Source: Bacteroidaceae bacterium
GTDB taxonomy: Bacteria > Bacteroidota > Bacteroidia > Bacteroidales > Bacteroidaceae
Direction: 5' to 3'
NCBI GenBank assembly: GCA_017472905.1
Contig: JAFUNW010000010.1
Location: forward strand, 1 to 7,800
DNA: 7,800 nucleotides
The notes under the pieces were generated by a model. That model was not told where the DNA came from. It made no database searches and saw nothing but the letters and a program-made list of their open reading frames with translations. This document shows positions 1 through 5,225 of this stretch, piece by piece. Each line of letters begins with the position of its first letter. Positions within the stretch are counted from its first letter, which is position 1. A program made the position numbers and the translations under genes.

Positions 1-23
1 ACTCCTTCGAGACGTATGGACAT
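1..23 (-). other. Possible translation start region of a gene beyond the left edge
   Basis: Read on the minus strand, the last bases before the window edge include AAGGAGT (positions 7 to 1), a good match to the anti-Shine-Dalgarno sequence, placed just after the leader hairpin. A coding region could therefore begin a few bases beyond the edge. Alternatively the ATG at 23-21 starts it and reads Met-Ser-Ile-Arg-Leu-Glu-Gly to the edge. Too little is visible to choose between these or to name a product. Confidence 0.3.
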
Positions 24-48
24 AAAAAAAGGGTCAACGCCTTGACCC
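24..48 (-). terminator. Rho-independent terminator or attenuator hairpin
   Basis: On the minus strand GGGTCAA and TTGACCC form a perfect 7-bp stem around the tetraloop GGCG, followed at once by seven T residues. The plus strand has no such T tract, so the hairpin works leftwards. It lies about 40-60 nt downstream of a minus-strand promoter (-7 box at 92-99), which suggests an attenuator or the end of a small RNA. It could also end transcripts reading through from the dehydrogenase gene, whose stop codon lies about 200 bp away. Confidence 0.75.
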
Positions 49-86
49 AACCTTTATTAACCTTAAATCTAATACCATGAAAAACT
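24..86 (-). ncRNA. Putative short leader RNA
   Basis: If transcription starts about six bases after the -7 box at 92-99, the RNA begins near 86 and reaches the terminator after roughly 60 nt. The leader contains two copies of AAGGTT (in AAGGTTAATAAAGGTT, minus strand) just before the terminator stem. No convincing ORF fits inside it. It could be a regulatory leader of the gene beyond the left edge or a free small RNA. The 5' end is inferred, not observed. The sequence looks like the kind of leader conserved in Bacteroidales, but I cannot name a family. Confidence 0.35.
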
Positions 87-91
87 TGATG

Positions 92-121
92 CAAAGGTAC
101 GGCTTTTTTCTTTCTCTGCAA
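92..121 (-). promoter_or_regulatory. Bacteroidota-type promoter, leftward
   Basis: The minus strand has TACCTTTG (99 to 92), an exact match to the Bacteroidota -7 consensus TAnnTTTG. A TTGC element (121 to 118), an approximate -33 box, lies 18 bp upstream. Transcription would run left into the leader and terminator at 24-86. Confidence 0.6.
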
Positions 122-140
122 GAAAAGATGCTGTATTTTT

Positions 141-154
141 ATGTTTTATAACAT
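141..154. promoter_or_regulatory. Possible operator dyad ATGTT-N4-AACAT
   Basis: This is a perfect 5-4-5 inverted repeat with a TTAT spacer. Its centre (147.5) would be close to -61.5 relative to a start site at about 86, a classical position for an activator of the CRP/FNR family. Such short dyads in AT-rich DNA can arise by chance, and the link to the leftward promoter is inference. Confidence 0.2.
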
Positions 155-159
155 GTTTC

Positions 160-173
160 TTGATTTATATCAA
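160..173. promoter_or_regulatory. Possible CRP/FNR-family binding site TTGAT-N4-ATCAA
   Basis: The sequence TTGATTTATATCAA matches the FNR consensus TTGAT-N4-ATCAA in every fixed base and extends to a 6-bp dyad (CTTGAT/ATCAAG, 159-174). It lies upstream of the -33 region of the leftward promoter, centred 19 bp from the neighbouring dyad. CRP/FNR-family regulators occur in Bacteroidales, but which one would bind here is unknown. Confidence 0.35.
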
Positions 174-250
174 GCCGAAAACGTCCAATTGAGATAAAAC
201 GGAGCGGTAAGGGACCTCTTTTTATAGGAAAGGAAGAGAGTAGATTGGTT

Positions 251-997
251 TTAGCCGAGCTTGATTCTTTCCCAAATCGGGCGGGGAATCATTCGCCAGA
301 AGAAAACCAGCAGACGATAGCGCCAATCGATGGTTACCACTCGTTTCTTCTTTTCTAACCCTTTGACAATCTCTTGGGCTACAAACTCAGCTTTCATCAA
401 CATCGGGTAGTGGCGGTTTTTCAGCAAATCAGTTGCTACAAATCCGGGGCGTATGTCTGTGAAGCAGATGGGAAGTTGTTGGGTACGTGCCAATTGTGCC
501 AAAGCATCGAGGTAAGTGTTTTGGAATCGCTTGGTAGCAGAATATGAAGGGGCAATGCCTATCCCTTTGGTTCCGGCAACGGAACTGATGACAGCAATGT
601 GTCCCTTTTGGTGTGAGGCATGCTGGCGAAAATAGGCATACGCAGCGTTGGTCATTCTTACGAATCCATCGGCATTCGTCTGCACCGTAGCCAGTTCTAT
701 TTCCGGGTCGAGCTGTGGGTTTTGACTTCCGATACCTGTACTGTGGAAATAGAGGTCCATTCCTCCCACTTTCTCAATCAGTAATTGCAGGCGTTCGCTC
801 GCTTCCGGACGGGTCACATCGATGCGCTCTATCTCTATTTGTTCCGGCGCTATAGTCTGAAAAGCCTGCAATGATTCTTCTCTTCGGCCGGCAACTCCAA
901 CCTTCCAGCCTTTTTCTACGAGTATACGGGCTACGGCAAGACCGATTCCGGAAGTGGCTCCGACTAAAATGGCTCTTTTTCTTTCTGACGTTTTCAT
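251..997 (-). CDS. Short-chain dehydrogenase/reductase (SDR) family oxidoreductase
   Basis: This 248-residue protein has the length and layout of a classical SDR: an NAD(P)(H)-dependent Rossmann-fold enzyme acting on a carbonyl or alcohol. The cofactor loop is Gly-Ala-Thr-Ser-Gly-Ile-Gly (residues 13-19), a variant of TGxxxGIG with Val before the first Gly. Arg38-Arg39 after strand 2 suggest NADPH preference. The NNAG position reads Ser-Thr-Gly-Ile-Gly (86-90). The catalytic tetrad is present as Asn108, Ser139, Tyr152 and Lys156, with the usual 13-residue Ser-Tyr spacing and YxxxK. An Arg-Pro-Gly motif follows at 183-185. The C-terminus (about 226-248) is unusually aromatic and basic, with a hydrophobic stretch that may touch the membrane. 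There is no signal peptide, so it is cytoplasmic. It is transcribed alone from its own promoter, divergent from the glycosidase gene. The substrate cannot be told from the sequence. Confidence 0.93.
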   Translation of the reverse strand: MKTSERKRAILVGATSGIGLAVARILVEKGWKVGVAGRREESLQAFQTIAPEQIEIERIDVTRPEASERLQLLIEKVGGMDLYFHSTGIGSQNPQLDPEIELATVQTNADGFVRMTNAAYAYFRQHASHQKGHIAVISSVAGTKGIGIAPSYSATKRFQNTYLDALAQLARTQQLPICFTDIRPGFVATDLLKNRHYPMLMKAEFVAQEIVKGLEKKKRVVTIDWRYRLLVFFWRMIPRPIWERIKLG

Positions 998-1023
998 GCA
1001 ATATATTATAGGGGTTTGGGGGA

Positions 1024-1056
1024 CAAAGGTATAAAATTCCTAGCGATTTGCACAAC
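1024..1056 (-). promoter_or_regulatory. Promoter of the SDR gene
   Basis: The minus strand carries TACCTTTG (1031 to 1024), an exact TAnnTTTG -7 box. A TTGTG element near 1055-1051 lies about 20 bp upstream and could serve as the -33 box. The start codon is at 997, so the 5' untranslated region would be only about 20 nt. Confidence 0.6.
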
Positions 1057-1094
1057 AGAAAGCCGTTTATTTCAATCGTCTCTTTGCACGCTGA

Positions 1095-1223
1095 AATCTG
1101 TTGCCTTGCGGATTAAAATCTGCTGCCCAACAGAAGTTTGTCCGCCGTGCAGCAAAAGTTCGTCTGCTGCACGGCAAAAAATGCTCCGCCGTGCAGCAGA
1201 TTTTCGAGAGCAAGCCGCAGATT
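1095..1223. repeat. Cluster of interleaved GC-rich inverted repeats
   Basis: The core unit is GCCGTGCAGCA. It occurs in forward orientation at 1144-1154 and 1188-1198 and inverted at 1165-1175. The inverted copy extends to a perfect 13-bp match, TCTGCTGCACGGC (1163-1175) with GCCGTGCAGCAGA (1188-1200). A further inverted copy, AAAATCTGCTGC (1115-1126), matches GCAGCAGATTTT (1193-1204) over 12 bp. Degenerate AATCTG/CAGATT pieces lie at the outer ends (1095-1100 and 1218-1223). Arms can pair in mutually exclusive ways. Short open frames here are by-products of the repeats and are not called as genes. Confidence 0.8.
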
Positions 1224-1257
1224 GAAAAATCCCCTTTGAAGAGCTTTCTTTCCCCGT

Positions 1258-1292
1258 TTTGTAGCGCTTTTCGTTTCTTTGTTGTATCTTCG
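1258..1292 (+). promoter_or_regulatory. Probable promoter of the GH43 gene
   Basis: TATCTTCG (1285-1292) matches the -7 consensus TAnnTTTG with one mismatch. A TTTG lies at 1258-1261, with a spacer of 23 bp, slightly long for this promoter class. The start codon follows about 30 bp downstream at 1322. No Shine-Dalgarno sequence is seen, which is normal in Bacteroidota. Confidence 0.45.
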
Positions 1293-1321
1293 CAGCAGAA
1301 ACAAACAACTGAATAACAAAC

Positions 1322-3295
1322 ATGAAAAAAACAGTATTAACCTTATTGGCCGGTCTGTGGGGAATGCATCTGCCGGCTCAGACGGTGGCAAACGGAGAAT
1401 TGTATCGTTTTCGTGCCACACAGAATCCCATTATCACACACAAACATACGGCCGACCCTGCGGCTTTGGTCAAAGGAGACACGCTTTTCCTCTATACCGG
1501 CATTGACTTCGCCGGCAATCAGAGCGGATACAAGATGCACGAATGGGGACTCTTCTCTACGACCGACCTGATGAACTGGACGGAACATCCCACTCCCCTG
1601 CATGTCGATGAATTCAAATGGCAAAACTCGCATGCGGCTTATGCCGGACACGTGGCTGAGAAGAACGGAAAGTATTATTTCTATGTCTCTACGAACTGGT
1701 GCGGTATTGGAGTGGCGGTGAGCGATTCGCCTTACGGCCCCTTCAAGGATGCATTGGGTAAACAGTTGCTGACTACGCAACAGTGTCCGGGTACTACTCA
1801 TTCATGGGCCTGTATCGACCCCGCTGTTTATCAAGATGAAAATGGCGAAGCTTGGCTCTATTGGGGAAACGGGAAGTGTTATGTAGCCAAATTGAAGCCC
1901 AACATGATTGAGATTGACGGGGAGGTGAAAGAGATTACGCCGGAAGGTTCCTCTTTCACGGAAGCTCCTTGGGTACACAAGTATAAAGGAAAGTATTATC
2001 TGACTTTCGCGCAAAATTGGCCGGAGAAGTTGGGCTATGCAGTGGGCGACTCTCCCGAAGGACCATTTGAATATAAAGGTATCTTCTCGGAAATTTCAGG
2101 AAACAGCAATACGACCCATCCGGCCATCGTAGAGTTTAAGGGAAAGACTATTTTGTTTACGCACAACGGAGGGTTGCATCAAGGAACGAGCTATTCACGT
2201 TCGGTTTGTGCACAGGAGTTGAAGTATGACAAAGATGGAAACATTCTGAAGTGCGACATCACAACGGACGGAGTTCCTTACACCCAAGACTATTTCGACC
2301 GAAAAAAGGAGGCAGAGAAAGAAGCCCGGAAAAGAGAGGCGAAGATGGGGGCTTATCTGATGGTCTATCACAAAGATGCCGATCACGGATTGCACATGGC
2401 GGTCAGCTATGATGGATATGAGTTCAAGTCATTGAACAACGACCTCCCTCTGATAGCGGGAGATACCATTGCAGAACAGCATGGCATTCGCGACCCACAT
2501 ATTTTCCGAGGACCGGACGGAGCTTTCTATTTGGCCATGACCGACCTTCATGTATTTGGAGTGCGCGATGGTTTCCGTACAACCGAATGGGAGCGTGACG
2601 GAAAGAAATATGGATGGGGAAACAATCGCGGCCTCGTTCTGATGAAGTCGGTTGACCTGAAAAACTGGACACGCACGAATCTTGATTTCCAAAAACTGGG
2701 CGGAGAGTGGAGCGAAGTAGGTTGCGTATGGGCGCCTGAAACTTGTTACGATGAGGAAAAAGGTAAGCTTTTTCTGCATTTCACGACCCGAACGGGAAAC
2801 GGACGTAACCGCATCTATTATGTCTATATGAACGATGATTTCACTGCGATGGAAAGCGAGCCTAAGCTCCTCTTTGAAGCACCCGAAGGCAAGTATAACG
2901 TAATCGACAGCGACATCATCAAACACAACGGTGTTTATCATCTCTTTTACGTCTCTCATGAACATGGCGCGACTGTCAAACATGCTACATCGGCAGCCAT
3001 CACGGGACCTTATACGCTCGATGAAGACTATTATGACGGAGTACGTACTGGACACGAAGCACCGAACTGCTGGAAACGCATAGGAGAAGATACGTGGGTA
3101 GTCATGCACGACAATTATCACATCCGTCCGCATAATTTCGGTTTCACGGAAACGAAAGATTTCAAGAGCTATACTCCTATCGGCAACTTTGGAGAAGGTA
3201 AGATGACTCGGGTGAATTTTGCCGAACAGAAGCATGGTGCCGTTATCTGGATTACGAAAAAAGAGGCTCGTATGCTAGAGAAACTTTGGAAGTAG
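1322..3295 (+). CDS. Periplasmic tandem-domain family 43 glycoside hydrolase
   Basis: This 657-residue exported protein probably removes arabinose or xylose residues from plant glycans; the substrate is inferred from the family. A signal peptide (about 1-19, cleavage likely at Pro-Ala/Gln) has no lipobox Cys, so the enzyme should be periplasmic. Module 1 (about 25-320) is a five-bladed propeller of GH43 type with Asp45 (Ala-Asp-Pro) as likely base, Asp166 (Ile-Asp-Pro) as pKa modulator and Glu214 (Thr-Glu-Ala-Pro) as likely acid. A highly charged Lys/Glu/Arg linker (326-342) joins module 2 (about 343-657). Module 2 has an equivalent set: Asp391 (Arg-Asp-Pro), a Trp-Ala-Pro-Glu motif (470-473), Asp529 and Glu579 (His-Glu-Ala-Pro). 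The spacing between these residues is similar in both modules, so both may be active. No SusC/SusD or other glycan genes flank it here. The call of GH43 is firm; activity of module 2 is inference. Confidence 0.92.
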   Translation: MKKTVLTLLAGLWGMHLPAQTVANGELYRFRATQNPIITHKHTADPAALVKGDTLFLYTGIDFAGNQSGYKMHEWGLFSTTDLMNWTEHPTPLHVDEFKWQNSHAAYAGHVAEKNGKYYFYVSTNWCGIGVAVSDSPYGPFKDALGKQLLTTQQCPGTTHSWACIDPAVYQDENGEAWLYWGNGKCYVAKLKPNMIEIDGEVKEITPEGSSFTEAPWVHKYKGKYYLTFAQNWPEKLGYAVGDSPEGPFEYKGIFSEISGNSNTTHPAIVEFKGKTILFTHNGGLHQGTSYSRSVCAQELKYDKDGNILKCDITTDGVPYTQDYFDRKKEAEKEARKREAKMGAYLMVYHKDADHGLHMAVSYDGYEFKSLNNDLPLIAGDTIAEQHGIRDPHIFRGPDGAFYLAMTDLHVFGVRDGFRTTEWERDGKKYGWGNNRGLVLMKSVDLKNWTRTNLDFQKLGGEWSEVGCVWAPETCYDEEKGKLFLHFTTRTGNGRNRIYYVYMNDDFTAMESEPKLLFEAPEGKYNVIDSDIIKHNGVYHLFYVSHEHGATVKHATSAAITGPYTLDEDYYDGVRTGHEAPNCWKRIGEDTWVVMHDNYHIRPHNFGFTETKDFKSYTPIGNFGEGKMTRVNFAEQKHGAVIWITKKEARMLEKLWK

Positions 3296-3341
3296 AAGAA
3301 CATACTTAGCTTTCAAACAAAGAAAGAAATGCTCGTCTTGT

Positions 3342-3388
3342 TTATCGCCTTACGTTGAATAAATAGTTTTGTCAACGTAGGGCGATAA
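3342..3388 (+). terminator. 17-bp inverted repeat; possible terminator or recombinase site
   Basis: TTATCGCCTTACGTTGA (3342-3358) and TCAACGTAGGGCGATAA (3372-3388) are inverted copies with one mismatch, which in RNA is a G-U pair. The loop is 13 nt. It lies 47 bp after the glycosidase stop codon, where a terminator is expected, but the following T tract is weak (TTCTTT). The size and near-perfect symmetry also suit a DNA-binding site for the recombinase encoded just downstream. Transcription termination on the plus strand is the simpler reading. Confidence 0.5.
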
Positions 3389-3448
3389 TTCTTTAAAACC
3401 ATTTTTTAAATTTATTGTCTTTTTTGTTGAAATAAACTACGACTTAAG

Positions 3449-3478
3449 TTTGTTGATAGGGGAAATTAATTATCTTTG
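3449..3478 (+). promoter_or_regulatory. Promoter of the recombinase gene
   Basis: TTTG (3449-3452) and TATCTTTG (3471-3478) match both Bacteroidota promoter elements exactly, with an 18-bp spacer. The mRNA should start a few bases after 3478. This rules out the GTG at 3478, which is part of the -7 box, as start codon and favours the ATG at 3520. Confidence 0.65.
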
Positions 3479-3519
3479 TGACCTCATGTAGTATTTGTAA
3501 CCGACTTCGAAATTTTGTT

Positions 3520-4656
3520 ATGGGTATAACATTAAGAAAAAAGAAGCTAAAAAATGGACGAGCCTCCTTGTATTTAGACATTCATTCAAACGGAGTGCGT
3601 AGAAAGGAATCATTAAAAATATATTTGGAAAAACCCACCTCTTCGGTAATTCGGCAAGAAAATAAATTGAAGTGGAACAGAGCAAAAGAAATTATGTTGA
3701 AACGGGAACTTTCCCAAGAACAAGTTGTGCCAATCGCACTCCCTGTCGAACAAAACAACAATCCGAATTTACCGTCTTCACCTCCAAAACGAGTAGACTT
3801 CTTTGCTCAATACGAAAGGTTCATACAGACCTATTCCCGGAGAGACATTAAGGTCGTGTCAGCCACTTTTGCTTATCTCAAACGTTTTGTTCATCGGGAT
3901 TCTCTTTTTGTGGATGAGATAGACCGGCGTTTCTGTGAAGAGTTTTTAGCCTATCTCTCTCAGTCGTTGCATGGAAATACTCCTGTCGGCTATTTTAAGA
4001 AATTCAAAATGTGTCTGGAACGTTGTGTGGACGATGGAATCATTGCAAATAATCCGGCGCATAAAGTTCGTTTGGTGACTTCTGATGAATTGGTTAAAGA
4101 CATTCTTACTTCATCTGAAATACAACAATTGGCAGAGACGCCTTTGGTGGCAACAGAAGTTAAGCGGGCTTTTTTGTTTGCCTGCTGCACCGGTCTTCGC
4201 TGGTGCGATGTCAAAGTGTTGAAATACAGGTCTATAGATTATGAACGTAACATCTTGACCATTGTTCAGCAAAAGGTTATATCTCGCTCTTCTATGGCGG
4301 TGTTGCATCTGAATATAAATGCAACAGCCGTCAGTTTGTTGCAGATGCGTAGCGGAGAGGTTGATGATTTGGTCTTTGATTTGCCTTCTTATTCGTATGC
4401 CCGCAGGCTGTTGCTGAAATGGGCCTCTCAAGCCGGGATTCGGAAACATGTGACATTTCACGTTGCTCGACATTCGTTCATTACCAATCTTATGATTGGA
4501 GGAGCCAACATCAAAACAGTATCCCTGCTAGCCGGACATTCGACCGTTCGACATACCGAGAAGTATGTGCATATCGTGAATGAATTGAAGCAAAAAGCAG
4601 TAGATTCCCTTCCTAAAATAGATTTGGGGGATTGGGGCAAAAATTCAGACGATTAA
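3520..4656 (+). CDS. Tyrosine site-specific recombinase (phage-integrase family)
   Basis: This 378-residue enzyme cuts and rejoins DNA through a covalent Tyr-DNA intermediate. The N-terminal part (about 1-60) resembles the arm-type DNA-binding domain of Bacteroidales integrases, with an Asn-Gly-Arg-Ala-Ser-Leu-Tyr-Leu stretch. A SAM-like core-binding domain follows (about 90-190), then the catalytic domain (about 195-370). All active-site residues are visible: Arg227 (Thr-Gly-Leu-Arg), Lys252, His314 and Arg317 (His-Val-Ala-Arg), His340 (Ala-Gly-His-Ser) and Tyr349 (Glu-Lys-Tyr-Val). The frame is open back to a GTG at 3478, but that codon lies inside the promoter -7 box, so ATG 3520 is chosen. 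It stands alone, without excisionase, relaxase or phage genes, between its own promoter and a terminator. It may be a DNA invertase for a nearby surface-protein locus or the integrase of a decayed element; the sequence does not decide. Confidence 0.93.
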   Translation: MGITLRKKKLKNGRASLYLDIHSNGVRRKESLKIYLEKPTSSVIRQENKLKWNRAKEIMLKRELSQEQVVPIALPVEQNNNPNLPSSPPKRVDFFAQYERFIQTYSRRDIKVVSATFAYLKRFVHRDSLFVDEIDRRFCEEFLAYLSQSLHGNTPVGYFKKFKMCLERCVDDGIIANNPAHKVRLVTSDELVKDILTSSEIQQLAETPLVATEVKRAFLFACCTGLRWCDVKVLKYRSIDYERNILTIVQQKVISRSSMAVLHLNINATAVSLLQMRSGEVDDLVFDLPSYSYARRLLLKWASQAGIRKHVTFHVARHSFITNLMIGGANIKTVSLLAGHSTVRHTEKYVHIVNELKQKAVDSLPKIDLGDWGKNSDD

Positions 4657-4685
4657 TCTGATTATTTTATTTAAACTTGTAATAA

Positions 4686-4715
4686 AAGAGGAAAGCAAAA
4701 CATTGCTTTCCTCTT
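4686..4715 (+). terminator. Strong Rho-independent terminator after the recombinase gene
   Basis: AAGAGGAAAGCAA (4686-4698) pairs perfectly with TTGCTTTCCTCTT (4703-4715) around the four-base loop AACA, giving a 13-bp stem. A T-rich tract follows (to about 4735). The A-rich sequence before it could let it work in both directions. It ends the recombinase transcript 30 bp after the stop codon and shields the AraC remnant and lipoprotein gene from read-through. Confidence 0.85.
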
Positions 4716-4792
4716 CTCTTTTATTTCATTTTTTGTCTCGTAATTGGACCTCTTTGTCTTATTATTATTCTTATATGCCTGTGGTTTAATAA

Positions 4793-5062
4793 GTTGGGTG
4801 CGATAGTTCAGTAGTCGGCACGAATACTTCCTATTTGTCTGGCGCTGTAAACCATTATGCCGGATGCAATTTAAAAAGTCTGCTTAATCGTTATCGGATA
4901 GAATATGCCAAATGCTTGTTGAGAGAATGCAAACATTCTATTCGAGAGATTCCATATCTTTCCGGATTCTCCTCACGCAGTGTGTTTTATGCTTCTTTTA
5001 AAAAACTTGTAGGAACAACGCCAATCCATTACCTGACAACGCATAATGAGAAAAATCAATAA
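4793..5062 (+). pseudogene. 5'-truncated AraC-family transcription regulator (DNA-binding domain remnant)
   Basis: The frame encodes about 75-89 residues that match most of an AraC-type double helix-turn-helix domain. The first helix-turn-helix shows Gly-Thr-Asn-Thr-Ser-Tyr-Leu-Ser, then Leu-Asn-Arg-Tyr-Arg-Ile-Glu-Tyr-Ala-Lys, and the second has the family signature Gly-Phe-Ser-Ser-Arg-Ser-Val-Phe-Tyr with Phe-Lys-Lys and Thr-Pro-Ile-His-Tyr. A TTG at 4835 could serve as start, but AraC-like sequence extends upstream of it to at least 4811, and the frame stops at 4790-4792, so the true N-terminal part is missing. No continuation is seen in the other plus-strand frames just upstream. No clear promoter or start codon is visible. 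It is probably a relic left by rearrangement next to the recombinase; expression as a small DNA-binding protein is possible but unsupported. Confidence 0.75.
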
Positions 5063-5129
5063 ATTAATGTATAACTATTAAAATAAAACCAATAACAAAG
5101 AAAAAAGAAAAACGAACAGATGTGTACCT

Positions 5130-5137
5130 GATATTTG
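5130..5137 (+). promoter_or_regulatory. Weak candidate -7 box for the lipoprotein gene
   Basis: GATATTTG differs from TAnnTTTG at one position, but no TTTG or TTG -33 element is found at the right distance upstream; that stretch is A-rich. It is the best promoter candidate between the AraC remnant and the lipoprotein gene, and would give a 5' untranslated region of about 80 nt. The lack of a good promoter matters because the gene may rely on a switchable or distant one. Confidence 0.25.
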
Positions 5138-5200
5138 GAAACAAAAATTAAGAAACAGGTGTGAAGAAAATAGAAAAGAAAAATCATTTTTTTAATTAAT

Positions 5201-5219
5201 AAATTTAAAGTTTAAATTT
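5201..5219. repeat. 19-bp AT-only palindrome before the lipoprotein start codon
   Basis: AAATTTAAA (5201-5209) and TTTAAATTT (5211-5219) are perfect inverted copies separated by a single G. The palindrome ends six bases before the ATG at 5226. AT-rich, unstructured leaders are typical of well-translated Bacteroidota genes, so this may simply be low-complexity leader sequence. A protein-binding role is possible. Confidence 0.5.
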
Positions 5220-5225
5220 TAAGTT

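Noticed and set aside
1072..1421. Several short open frames on both strands across the repeat cluster
   Set aside because: Their sequences are translations of the inverted repeats, they overlap each other and the GH43 start, and they lack start-region signals.
2429..3235. Long antisense open frame (268 codons) inside the GH43 gene
   Set aside because: It overlaps a gene with clear family motifs, has no promoter or family features of its own, and reads like a shadow frame rich in Ile, Val, Phe and Arg.
212..4755. Shared 10-mer GGACCTCTTT at 212-221 and 4746-4755
   Set aside because: The identity does not extend on either side, and a 10-base match in a window of this size can be coincidental.
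3380..4809. Weak direct repeat GGGCGATAATTC (3380-3391) and GTGCGATAGTTC (4798-4809) bracketing the recombinase, as possible att sites
   Set aside because: The match is only 10 of 12 bases and is not extended on either side without gaps, and the AraC gene is not reconstituted by removing the interval.
4796..4830. Sequence resembling the 5' half of a tRNA (GGGTGCGATAGTTCAGT with a D-arm-like pattern)
   Set aside because: There is no T-arm GGTTCGA box, anticodon stem or matching acceptor strand downstream, and the same bases read in frame as the AraC domain from about 4811. It is probably chance, though a tRNA-derived junction cannot be fully excluded.
5125..5160. Small inverted repeat ACCTG / CAGGT around the weak -7 box
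   Set aside because: The stem is only five base pairs with a loop of more than 20 nt, too weak to support a structure or operator call.
4720..5220. Invertible promoter segment upstream of the lipoprotein
   Set aside because: Comparing the two ends by eye gave only short AT-rich similarities (for example TCTTTGTCTTATT with the reverse complement of AATAACAAAGA). No pair long enough to be called inverted repeats was found.
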